NCBI GenBank assembly: GCA_003661265.1
Contig: QMVU01000095.1
Span: forward strand, 1 to 5,355
Direction: 5' to 3'
From: Thermoproteota archaeon
GTDB lineage: Archaea > Korarchaeota > Korarchaeia > Korarchaeales > Korarchaeaceae
DNA length: 5,355 bases
Shown here: in pieces, positions 1-5,355 of the stretch
How the letters are laid out: each line of letters opens with the position of its first letter
Position numbering within the stretch: position 1 is the first letter of the stretch
Translations under genes and position numbers: made by a program
The notes under the pieces: generated by a model
Seen by the model: the letters and a program-made list of their open reading frames with translations, nothing else
What the model was told of the DNA's origin: nothing
The model's database searches: none

Positions 1-57
1 CTACCGGAAGGGGCTGTAGAAGTATTGATAACTGACAAAGGAATTGTTGACGTCTAA
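1..57 (+). CDS. C-terminal end of an unidentified upstream gene (partial)
   Basis: Frame 1 is open from the window edge and ends at TAA (55-57), giving the 18-residue tail LPEGAVEVLITDKGIVDV. The pattern of a hydrophobic strand followed by (I/L)T(D/E)xG(I/V) resembles the ends of the eIF2B-alpha / MtnA / ribose-1,5-bisphosphate isomerase family, but 18 residues are too few to assign it. The stop lies only 13 nt before the proposed start of the ubiquitin-like gene and abuts its ribosome site, so the two are probably co-transcribed. That this is a real coding end is inferred from the reading frame and spacing; the family suggestion is weak. Confidence 0.5.
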   Translation, partial: LPEGAVEVLITDKGIVDV

Positions 58-58
58 A

Positions 59-65
59 GGGTGAG
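59..65 (+). promoter_or_regulatory. Ribosome binding site that decides the start of the ubiquitin-like gene
   Basis: GGGTGAG contains the archaeal Shine-Dalgarno core GGTGA (60-64), complementary to the usual archaeal 16S 3' end. It lies 6 nt before CTG 71, a normal spacing, and directly after the upstream TAA. The alternative GTG at 110 is 45 nt away and has only a weak AAGG directly against it. This supports initiation at CTG 71. Confidence 0.55.
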
Positions 66-70
66 AAACT

Positions 71-301
71 CTGTCGCTGAATGACTGGATAGAAGTTGAT
101 GGAAGAAAGGTGAAAGTCCAGGGCATCCTTGTATCGGATTTGATGAAGAGGATGGGAGTTTCGCCCCTAACCCACATAGCGTTGGTAAATGGTAGACCAG
201 CACCCGAGGATTATCCTTTGAAGCCAGGTGATGTGGTGAGATTCATCATGTTCACAGTGCACAAGGAGATGGGTGGCGTCGATCTTGAGAAGACCTTGTG
301 A
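71..301 (+). CDS. Ubiquitin-like small sulfur-carrier/modifier protein (ThiS/MoaD/TtuB type) with residues beyond Gly-Gly
   Basis: Predicted beta-grasp protein of 76 residues. From CTG 71 it reads LSLNDWIEVDGRKVKVQG, the two-strand hairpin typical of ThiS/MoaD-like proteins. It continues with a helix (VSDLMKRMGV), the strand-loop IALVNGRPAPEDYPLKPGD that is highly characteristic of the family, a last strand (VVRFIMFTV), and HKEMGG. In this family the terminal Gly-Gly is adenylated by an E1-like enzyme and converted to a thiocarboxylate for sulfur delivery, or conjugated to lysines. The adjacent TtuA-type gene points to a TtuB/SAMP role in tRNA thiolation. Oddly, the frame runs on for VDLEKTL before TGA, so the Gly-Gly is not terminal. 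The frame is closed upstream by TGA 62-64 and has no ATG, GTG or TTG before GTG 110. That GTG would remove the first strand, so CTG 71 is preferred. The family is fairly sure; the start and exact role are inferred. Confidence 0.72.
   Translation: MSLNDWIEVDGRKVKVQGILVSDLMKRMGVSPLTHIALVNGRPAPEDYPLKPGDVVRFIMFTVHKEMGGVDLEKTL
263..268 (+). promoter_or_regulatory. Ribosome binding site of the TtuA-type gene, inside the ubiquitin-like gene
   Basis: AAGGAG lies 4 nt before the GTG start at 273. It is made from the codons just before the Gly-Gly pair of the upstream protein, so the tail of one protein and the initiation signal of the next share the same bases. This arrangement favours translational coupling of the two genes. 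Confidence 0.6.
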
Positions 302-1223
302 TCGTTGTGGTGAGAGAGAAGCTGTCGTTAGAATCGAGAGTTTAGGGGAAAGCATCTGTGATAAGTGTTTATCCACTAGGATATGGAGAAGGGTAAAACC
401 AGTTCTTGATAGGGAGATTCAGGACGGAGATGTTATAGCAAGTGCCCTTTCAGGAGGAAAGGACAGTTCGCTTACGCTATACTATCTCTGGAGATATAAG
501 AAAGAGTCTGGCAAGGATTTTGAGATAATCGCCATTACTATTGACGAGGGAACATGTTACAGGGCAGAATCTATATCAAAGGCGAAGGAACTGACATCCC
601 GCTTGGGAGTTAAGCACAAAATAGTGAAAATGAGCGATATATTTGCGTTTTCCATACCTCAGGTGCAGGTTCTCCTATCTAAGGGGAGGAAAAAAAGAGA
701 TCTATGCACATACTGTGGGGTTTTCAGGAGACAGGCCCTTAACATTGTGGCTAGGGAGGAAGGAGCTACTAAAGTAGCTACTGGACACAACCTAGACGAC
801 ATGGTTCAGACGCTCTTCATGAACCTTATCCGGGGAGACATGAGCGCAATGGCCCGCCTTTTCTCTAAATCACCGTCCACAAGAAAGCTAATTCCAAGGA
901 TAAGGCCATTAGCCAGAGTTTCAGAAAAAGAGACAACCGTTCAAGCTTTATTACTTGAAATCCCTGCCCATTTCGGCAAATGCCCACTAGTGTCCGGGAT
1001 GAGAGTTCGGGTAAGGAAGTTGCTGGATGATTTCGAGCAGAAAAACCCAGGTTTCAAGGAAAGAGCATTTAAATCCATTGAAAAGCTTGTTAAACAAGCA
1101 ATTCCCGAACTAACATACCATTTTGAGCTAAAATATTGCAAACAATGCGGAGAACCAACTACACAGGAACTGTGCAAGGTCTGTCAATTTAAGCAGGAAC
1201 TGGAGGCTATGATACCTAGTTGA
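273..1223 (+). CDS. ttuA: TtuA/Ncs6-family tRNA 2-thiouridine synthetase
   Basis: 316 residues with the full architecture of the TtuA/Ncs6 (TIGR00269-like) family. An N-terminal zinc ribbon has C9, C12, C29 and C32. The ATP-pyrophosphatase P-loop SGGKDS is at 60-65, followed by IDEGTCYR at 90-97. A CTYC pair (C145, C148), GHNLDD at 171-176 and KCP (C237) follow. The C-terminal zinc ribbon has C289, C292, C301 and C304. In characterised TtuA the three central cysteines bind a [4Fe-4S] cluster, and the enzyme adenylates a tRNA uridine before sulfur transfer from a thiocarboxylated ubiquitin-like partner. The segment around C237 (CPLVSGMRVRVRKLLDDFE..PGFKER) looks more like TtuA (U54, heat-stabilising s2T) than Ncs6/CTU1 (wobble U34), but the target base is inferred. 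GTG 273 has a good ribosome site; TTG 285 is an alternative. It overlaps the preceding gene by 29 nt and the convergent mutase gene by 8 nt. Confidence 0.9.
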   Translation: MASILRRPCDRCGEREAVVRIESLGESICDKCLSTRIWRRVKPVLDREIQDGDVIASALSGGKDSSLTLYYLWRYKKESGKDFEIIAITIDEGTCYRAESISKAKELTSRLGVKHKIVKMSDIFAFSIPQVQVLLSKGRKKRDLCTYCGVFRRQALNIVAREEGATKVATGHNLDDMVQTLFMNLIRGDMSAMARLFSKSPSTRKLIPRIRPLARVSEKETTVQALLLEIPAHFGKCPLVSGMRVRVRKLLDDFEQKNPGFKERAFKSIEKLVKQAIPELTYHFELKYCKQCGEPTTQELCKVCQFKQELEAMIPS

Positions 1224-2532
1224 TGTGAAGCGGGATAAGTTGATCCGCCTTCGGTATGTAGGGCAATTCCATGGAAGTTGGTCTAAGACCATATTCTAGA
1301 GCCCTGTTTGAGTAATTGAGAACTAGTCTCATGAGATCCTTTCCTAGGACCGTACCCAGTCCTCCCCTAATGCATCTAAGTTCATCAAACCTTCCAGCAT
1401 CGTCCTCAGGAATGCCCTTTCCAGATATCATCAGAGGGACGGGGTCCCCAGAGTGCTTCCCCAGGGAACATGGAGTCGTATGATCCCCTGTTAAAAGCAA
1501 CAAATATTCCTCAGGTAAATCCAGCAGTGGTTCTAGGGCATCATCTATTCTTTCAAGAACTTCTACCTTGAGCTTAGGATTTTTCATATGAGATGCCACA
1601 TCCGGTGCTTTTATGTGGATAAATACGAAGTCAAATTCGGATTCCAAGGCACTTAGCCCTCTTTCTATCTTTCCCTTGAAATTTGAGGTTGGAAGGCCTG
1701 TAGCACCTTCTACCTCGAGTAACTTCATTCCCATGCTCTTTGCAATTCCTCTATAGAGGGGACCAGCAGCTATAGCGGCAGCTTCGAAACCCCATTTTTC
1801 CTTAAAGCTGGGCAGGGGTAGTTTGGATGCTGCTCCCCGTGGAAGAACTATGTTTGCAGGTAACAAATCGGACCTCGTCCTTTCCCTGTTTACCTCTAAA
1901 TCTTTAAGGATCTCATGAGACCTGAGAACGAACTCCTTCAGAGCAAGAGCAGTTTTCTTGGCTTTAGGGGATGCTGTCAAAGGTCTTGGTTCTAAAACAG
2001 GATAACCCTCTTCATGAGGATCTACATCGCTTACCTCCGGTCCGAGATCAGGTCCTTTAAGGATAAGAATACCCCTGTGCTCTAGTGTATGTCTAAAAAT
2101 TGCTCTGACCTCACCTTCCATGAGGTCCATTTCTGCTATGGCCGAAGCAACTGATTCAGCATCCTTTCCTGATATCCTGCCAGCCCGTCTGTCCTTAACG
2201 AATAATCTATGCCCCCTCCTCTCGACAGTTCCTAGGTTTGCCCTGAAGACAACGCATCCCTCCTCCACCTCTATATCCCAACCCAAAGCTTCAAAGTAGC
2301 CTCTGCCTGGGTACTCTGTACTTATGTCGTATCCAAACATTGAGAGGTGAGCCGTATCACTTCCTGGAGGAATTCCAGGAGCTATAGGATATTGCCTCCC
2401 GATCATCCCCCTTGTGGCTAAGAAATCGAAACTGGGAAGATCCGCTTTCTGTAGAGGAGTTAATCCGTTTAGTTCTGTGCAGGGTCTGTCTCCAACTCCA
2501 TCGAGTATTATAAACATGACTTTCCTTTGCAT
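1216..2532 (-). CDS. apgM: Archaeal 2,3-bisphosphoglycerate-independent phosphoglycerate mutase
   Basis: 438 residues, near the usual length of archaeal aPGAM, which interconverts 3- and 2-phosphoglycerate in cytoplasmic glycolysis and gluconeogenesis using two divalent metals and a serine nucleophile. The alkaline-phosphatase-superfamily landmarks are in order: LDGVGD with D11; PPGSDTAHLSMFGYD with the likely nucleophile S58; GRGYFEALG at 76-84; HIKAPDVASH with D311 and H315; TGDHTTPC with D350 and H351; and KHSGDPVP with H360. All expected metal ligands are present. After H315 the sequence reads MKNP where homologues commonly have a DGD-like stretch, a mild departure. ATG 2532 has no clear ribosome site but lies about 34 nt from a TATA-like box, so a near-leaderless transcript is possible. 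An ATG five codons in (2517) has AAAGGA 5 nt upstream and is a real alternative start. The gene is convergent with the thiolase and divergent from the PAC2 operon. Confidence 0.93.
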   Translation of the reverse strand: MQRKVMFIILDGVGDRPCTELNGLTPLQKADLPSFDFLATRGMIGRQYPIAPGIPPGSDTAHLSMFGYDISTEYPGRGYFEALGWDIEVEEGCVVFRANLGTVERRGHRLFVKDRRAGRISGKDAESVASAIAEMDLMEGEVRAIFRHTLEHRGILILKGPDLGPEVSDVDPHEEGYPVLEPRPLTASPKAKKTALALKEFVLRSHEILKDLEVNRERTRSDLLPANIVLPRGAASKLPLPSFKEKWGFEAAAIAAGPLYRGIAKSMGMKLLEVEGATGLPTSNFKGKIERGLSALESEFDFVFIHIKAPDVASHMKNPKLKVEVLERIDDALEPLLDLPEEYLLLLTGDHTTPCSLGKHSGDPVPLMISGKGIPEDDAGRFDELRCIRGGLGTVLGKDLMRLVLNYSNRALEYGLRPTSMELPYIPKADQLIPLHIN

Positions 2533-2561
2533 AATAGGTCGCCCTTATCTGACGGCATCCT

Positions 2562-2569
2562 TAATATTA
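2562..2569. promoter_or_regulatory. Palindromic TATA-like box between divergent genes
   Basis: TAATATTA is a perfect palindrome in the 67-nt gap between apgM and the PAC2 gene. Its centre is about 34 nt from each start codon (2532 on the - strand, 2600 on the + strand). Archaeal TATA boxes usually centre 26-27 nt before the transcription start, which would put both starts about 7-8 nt from the ATGs. This fits the absence of clear Shine-Dalgarno sites at both genes. A BRE-like A-rich stretch (CAAAT) is visible only on the mutase side, so the + direction is less certain. Confidence 0.45.
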
Positions 2570-2599
2570 GGATTTGTAAGTCTTGAGTGTTGAAGTAGG

Positions 2600-3352
2600 A
2601 TGGGATGGAACAAGTTAGTTGAACTTATTGATGTGAAGAAACCAGTCCCAATAGCTATAATGGGCTATCCAGGCATGGGAAACATTGGGATTCAGGTGGT
2701 ATCGTACTTAGCTGAGAAATTGAACGCAAGGCTTGCAGCGAAAATATACTCAGAGTACCTCATGCTATCGAGTAACGTAGCTGGGATAATAATCGGCAAC
2801 GACGGTACCTTTAAGCTTCCCGCTATTGAAATTAGGCTCGTAGATAAGGAACCAAACAGGTTGTTTTTGGTGAGCTCTCCAGTCCAACCCGTTCCTTGGG
2901 GCCAATTAGAGGTCTCCTCTATTCTCTTCGATTATTTGAAGGAAAAGGGGGTGGAAGTTGTCTTTATAATAGCTGGATTCGTTGATAGATCCCTCTATAA
3001 CTCTGTTATAACGTTTGGAGATGAGGAGTGGACTAAGAAACTCGAAAAACTTGGCTCGATAAGAAATAAGACAATAAGATCGGTTATTGGTCTTGCTGGA
3101 GCTAACTTAGCAACAGCTAAATTGAGGGGAATCAGATACGTATTTATCTCAGGGGTAGCAGCGGACTATCTTCCGGATCCTAAGCCTGCCCAGAACATCT
3201 TGGATAAGCTCAACTCGATAATGGGCTTAGGAATTGATATGGGCGACATGGGAAGGAAAGTACAAGAATTTGAGAGGAAACTCCGACCAAAAGAGAACTT
3301 AAATCTTAACTTGGAGGGGACCAAAAAGGGATCTATGAATTACTTGGGGTGA
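2600..3352 (+). CDS. PAC2-family protein (proteasome assembly chaperone 2-like)
   Basis: 250 residues matching the archaeal PAC2 family (COG2047-like). The N-terminal strand and glycine loop is GYPGMGNIG (22-30), followed by a helix and IYSEYL (49-54). A central part with LFLVSSPVQP (88-97) and VVFIIAGF (120-127) leads to the family signature SGVAADYLPDPKPAQNILDKL (184-204), then a helical stretch and a charged tail. Eukaryotic PAC2 helps assemble the proteasome alpha ring. Most archaeal relatives have no proven role, although some bind the 20S core through a C-terminal HbYX motif. This protein ends in NYLG, which does not fit HbYX, so proteasome binding is not supported. An in-frame TGA at 2591-2593 fixes ATG 2600 as the start; no spaced ribosome site is visible, so a leaderless transcript is likely. 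It is first in an operon with a PadR-like regulator and a DUF354 protein. It contains no cysteine. Confidence 0.85.
   Translation: MGWNKLVELIDVKKPVPIAIMGYPGMGNIGIQVVSYLAEKLNARLAAKIYSEYLMLSSNVAGIIIGNDGTFKLPAIEIRLVDKEPNRLFLVSSPVQPVPWGQLEVSSILFDYLKEKGVEVVFIIAGFVDRSLYNSVITFGDEEWTKKLEKLGSIRNKTIRSVIGLAGANLATAKLRGIRYVFISGVAADYLPDPKPAQNILDKLNSIMGLGIDMGDMGRKVQEFERKLRPKENLNLNLEGTKKGSMNYLG
3348..3352 (+). promoter_or_regulatory. Ribosome binding site of the PadR-like gene, overlapping the PAC2 stop
   Basis: GGTGA includes the TGA stop of the PAC2 gene (3350-3352) and lies 4 nt before GTG 3357. It supports the GTG start and implies coupled translation. Confidence 0.6.
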
Positions 3353-3356
3353 TGGT

Positions 3357-3683
3357 GTGCCATTAGATAGACTGCGGAGAAAGTTAACTAAGGAGAACTT
3401 ATGGATCTACATCCTGTCTTTGCTTATGGAAGGTCCTCAATACGCCTATACGATACCTTCAGAGGTTGAAAGGAAGTTTGGATGGAGACCAGCCAGAATA
3501 ACCGGTTATATTGTCTTGAAAAGCCTAGAAGCTAAAGGATTAGTTAGAATGACCGAACAGATGGCTGAGACAGGGAAAATAAGGAAGTACTATGAGATAA
3601 CAGAAGAGGGTAAGAGGCTAATGGAACAGGCAAAGGAGTTCCTTAGGGATACATACTATAAGTTATTCGGGGAGAATATTTGA
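3357..3683 (+). CDS. PadR-like winged-helix transcriptional regulator
   Basis: 108 residues forming a compact winged helix-turn-helix of PadR type. Helix 1 is WIYILSLLMEGPQYAYTIPSEVE (16-38), in which LSLLxxGPxYxYxI is the PadR hallmark. FGWRPARITGYIVLKSLEAKGLV (41-63) contains the recognition helix, and the wing ends in GKIRKYYEITEEGKRLM (73-89). A final helix (about 90-104) is the likely dimerisation segment. It is of the short PadR class, with no separate ligand domain. PadR proteins are usually dimeric repressors that often control their own operon, and the palindromic box upstream of the PAC2 gene is a candidate site, but that is inference. The GTG start follows the PAC2 stop by 4 nt, and the gene overlaps the next by 4 nt (TTGA), so the three genes are almost certainly one transcript. 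The ligand and targets are unknown. Confidence 0.85.
   Translation: MPLDRLRRKLTKENLWIYILSLLMEGPQYAYTIPSEVERKFGWRPARITGYIVLKSLEAKGLVRMTEQMAETGKIRKYYEITEEGKRLMEQAKEFLRDTYYKLFGENI
3669..3674 (+). promoter_or_regulatory. Ribosome binding site of the DUF354 gene
   Basis: GGGGAG lies 5 nt before TTG 3680 and inside the end of the PadR-like gene. It supports the TTG start. Confidence 0.6.
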
Positions 3684-4729
3684 GAGGCTCTGTCTGGCTG
3701 GACGCTCTCACTCCGAAGCAGGCGAGGCTATGCTCATCAATATACAATGAGCTAAGAGAAGAAGGATTCAATCTCTTTGTAACAGCTAGAGATTATGCTG
3801 AAACCTTACAGATCCTTGAGCTTGAGGGAGTTCCCTATAGAGCTGTGGGGAGATACGGGGGAGCTAGTAAGAGCGAAAAACTCATAGCTTATGCATCTAG
3901 GGCTCAGAAGTTGGTGAACGAGGTTAATAGCATAGAACTATGTGCCCTAATCTCGCTCTCGTCCCCTTCAGCTGTTAGGGTCGCATTTGGCCTGGGAATC
4001 CCTACTATAACGTTGAATGATACTCCTCATGCTTTTCACGTGGGAAGGCTCACACTTCCCTTATCCACCAGGGTGATATCACCCCTAGCCATACCTAGGA
4101 GGGAGCTGATAAGGCTTGGAGCTGAAGAAGATAGCATAATGCAGTACGATGGGGTTGATGAAGTTGCTTGGGTGAGGTCCCATAACCCAAACCCCAATGT
4201 CTTAAAAGAGTTGGGATTAGAGCAAGATGATCTCTTTGTTGTAGTAAGACCTCCAGAGGAGAAGGCAGCTTACTTATCCAACTTAAGTTTAGGAGGCTTT
4301 TCTGACCTCATCAACTTCATTGTGAGCAAAGGGGCGAAGGTCATCCTATTCCCAAGGTATCCGGATCAACGCAGGTTAGCTGAGAAGGTTAATGGAGTAG
4401 TTATTCCGAGAAGGGCGACAGACACCTTAAGCCTGTACTCCTACTCCTCAATGATCATTACTGGAGGAGGAACGATGGCAAGAGAAGGCTCAATGCTAGG
4501 CATTCCCTCCATATCCCTCTTTCCTTTGGACTATCCCCTCTATGTGAATGATTACCTTAGAGAGAAGGGGTTTCCCATATACAGATTTAGAAGGTATGAA
4601 GATGCTCTTCCACTTATCTCCAGGATCCTAGAGCATCCAGAGGACTATCGTGTTAACACCAGACGCCTACTAATCGATATGGAGAGTCCTCTAGAACCAA
4701 TAAAATCTGCTCTCAAAGAAATCTGTTGA
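3680..4729 (+). CDS. DUF354 family protein, predicted GT-B-fold glycosyltransferase-like
   Basis: 349 residues that match DUF354 (COG1817-like) along their whole length. The start MRGSVWLDALTPKQ is typical of the family. It is followed by VTARDYAETLQILELEGV (34-51), a SPSAVRVAFGLGIPTITLNDTPHA stretch (95-118), RLTLPL (123-128), YDGVDEVAWV (156-165) and VVVRPPEEKAAY (187-198). A C-terminal Rossmann-like half carries ITGGGTMAREGSMLGIPSIS (260-279), which resembles the nucleotide-sugar-binding region of GT-B enzymes and UDP-GlcNAc 2-epimerases. The family is widespread in archaea and annotated as predicted glycosyltransferase, but I know of no established reaction, donor or acceptor. No signal peptide or membrane segment is seen, so it is probably cytoplasmic or peripheral. 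The TTG start overlaps the PadR-like stop by 4 nt and has a good ribosome site. It is the last gene of the operon; its 3' end faces the oxidoreductase gene with a 29-nt gap. Confidence 0.88.
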   Translation: MRGSVWLDALTPKQARLCSSIYNELREEGFNLFVTARDYAETLQILELEGVPYRAVGRYGGASKSEKLIAYASRAQKLVNEVNSIELCALISLSSPSAVRVAFGLGIPTITLNDTPHAFHVGRLTLPLSTRVISPLAIPRRELIRLGAEEDSIMQYDGVDEVAWVRSHNPNPNVLKELGLEQDDLFVVVRPPEEKAAYLSNLSLGGFSDLINFIVSKGAKVILFPRYPDQRRLAEKVNGVVIPRRATDTLSLYSYSSMIITGGGTMAREGSMLGIPSISLFPLDYPLYVNDYLREKGFPIYRFRRYEDALPLISRILEHPEDYRVNTRRLLIDMESPLEPIKSALKEIC

Positions 4730-4758
4730 GCGTTCTAGGAAATTAGAGCTTGTTGGTT

Positions 4759-5355
4759 CTATAGCTTGTATTTTCTACTCATCGCTTCTGCAAGGACCGC
4801 CAGAGGCTCCACAACAGGGTTTGTTAGGGGATGATAACCGAATTCTATTCCTTCGAGTTCGGTGAGGTGAACCCCTCTCATTATGGCTAATGTACAGAAA
4901 ATTACCCTGGCCCAAACCCCCCTTCTTCCAAAGAACTGAGCGCCTAGCAGCTTACCGGCATGATCTGTTACAAGCCATGTGACAATGGAACTACTCCATG
5001 GAACCACTTTGGCAATGTCTGGACCCCTAAATCTCCCAAATAGGTGCCTTATACCCTCGCTCTCTGCTCTGCTCGATGTAAGACCCGTGCATCCGACCTC
5101 ATACTCTCCTAGATGAACTACAAAGGGGCAGAGTGTTCCCTCATGCCTTACATTCCCTCCTGAAACATTAATGCCAGCAATTCTGCCCTGAACAAGGGCG
5201 GTCGATGCAAGACCCGTAATAACTGGCTTTCCAGTGACATAATCCTTTACCTCCGCCACGTCTCCAGCGGCATAAATGTTCTGATACTCGGTTCTCATCC
5301 AAGGATCTACGGGGATGCCCCCTTTCTTCCCTATGCTAATGCCTGATTTTCTAGC
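4759..5355 (-). CDS. FAD-dependent pyridine-nucleotide disulfide oxidoreductase, C-terminal part (NADH oxidase / CoA-disulfide reductase type)
   Basis: The frame is open to the window edge, so this is the C-terminal 198 residues of a protein that in this family is usually about 440-460 long. It begins ARKSGISIGKKGGIPVDPWM and continues RTEYQNIYAAGDVAEV. The YAAGD element contacts the FAD ribityl/pyrophosphate in this superfamily. STALVQGRIAGINVSGG (about residues 47-63 of the fragment) is followed by the dimerisation domain, with VGCTGLTSSRAESEGI, LLGAQFFGRRGVWARVIF and YHPLTNPVVEPLAVLAEAMSRK near the end. Relatives reduce oxygen, CoA disulfide, polysulfide or peroxides with NAD(P)H. The redox cysteine that would separate these lies in the missing N-terminal half, so the substrate is open. 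The Met at 5298 is internal, not the start: clear family sequence continues upstream of it. Confidence 0.88.
   Translation of the reverse strand, partial: ARKSGISIGKKGGIPVDPWMRTEYQNIYAAGDVAEVKDYVTGKPVITGLASTALVQGRIAGINVSGGNVRHEGTLCPFVVHLGEYEVGCTGLTSSRAESEGIRHLFGRFRGPDIAKVVPWSSSIVTWLVTDHAGKLLGAQFFGRRGVWARVIFCTLAIMRGVHLTELEGIEFGYHPLTNPVVEPLAVLAEAMSRKYKL

Noticed and set aside
110..301. A shorter 63-residue version of the ubiquitin-like protein starting at GTG 110
   Set aside because: It drops the first beta strand (WIEVDGRK), which is clearly encoded just upstream, and has no properly spaced ribosome site.
167..376. Antisense open frame opposite the ubiquitin-like and thiolase genes
   Set aside because: It is composed of no recognisable domain and lies opposite two well-supported genes.
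941..1177. Antisense open frame opposite the thiolase C-terminus
   Set aside because: The Cys/Ser-rich sequence has no family resemblance and mirrors a conserved coding region.
3341..3349. HbYX proteasome-docking motif at the end of the PAC2 protein
   Set aside because: The protein ends Asn-Tyr-Leu-Gly; tyrosine is third from the end rather than second, so the motif is not met.
4730..4775. Transcription terminator between the DUF354 and oxidoreductase genes
   Set aside because: Only a TCTA...TAGA mini-inverted repeat and a four-T run are visible; neither is long enough to call a terminator.
4759..5298. A complete 179-residue gene starting at the Met at 5298
   Set aside because: The frame continues without a stop to the window edge, and the upstream residues (GISIGKKGGIPVDPW) are conserved family sequence, so that Met is internal.

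Overview
The window looks like chromosomal DNA from an archaeon, probably a thermophile. The genes are archaeal types: a TtuA-type tRNA thiolase, an archaeal BPG-independent phosphoglycerate mutase, a PAC2-family protein and a DUF354 protein. GGTGA/GGAG ribosome sites, GTG and TTG starts, AGG/AGA arginine codons and very tight gene packing fit this. I cannot place it below the domain level from sequence alone.

Left part (1-1223, + strand): the last 18 codons of an unidentified gene, then a two-gene sulfur-transfer module. The first gene is a small ubiquitin-like (ThiS/MoaD/TtuB-type) protein. The second is a TtuA/Ncs6-family tRNA 2-thiouridine synthetase overlapping it by 29 nt. In this pathway the ubiquitin-like protein carries sulfur as a C-terminal thiocarboxylate on a Gly-Gly tail and the PP-loop enzyme transfers it to an adenylated uridine. 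Unusually, seven residues follow the Gly-Gly here, and the best start for the small gene appears to be CTG.

Middle (1216-2532, - strand): an archaeal-type phosphoglycerate mutase (glycolysis/gluconeogenesis), convergent with the thiolase and overlapping its 3' end by 8 nt.

Right part (2600-4729, + strand): a tightly coupled three-gene operon of a PAC2-family protein, a PadR-like winged-helix regulator and a DUF354 (GT-B-like) protein. It diverges from the mutase across a 67-nt gap whose only strong AT-rich element is a palindromic TATA-like box midway between the two start codons. The window ends in the C-terminal part of an FAD-dependent pyridine-nucleotide disulfide oxidoreductase on the - strand, with its N-terminus beyond the edge.

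I see no CRISPR array, insertion sequence, tRNA or rRNA gene, and no gene-free stretch over 70 nt. Most of this is housekeeping. The parts that deserve attention are the ubiquitin-like gene with its overlapping Gly-Gly tail, and the uncharacterised PAC2-PadR-DUF354 operon.
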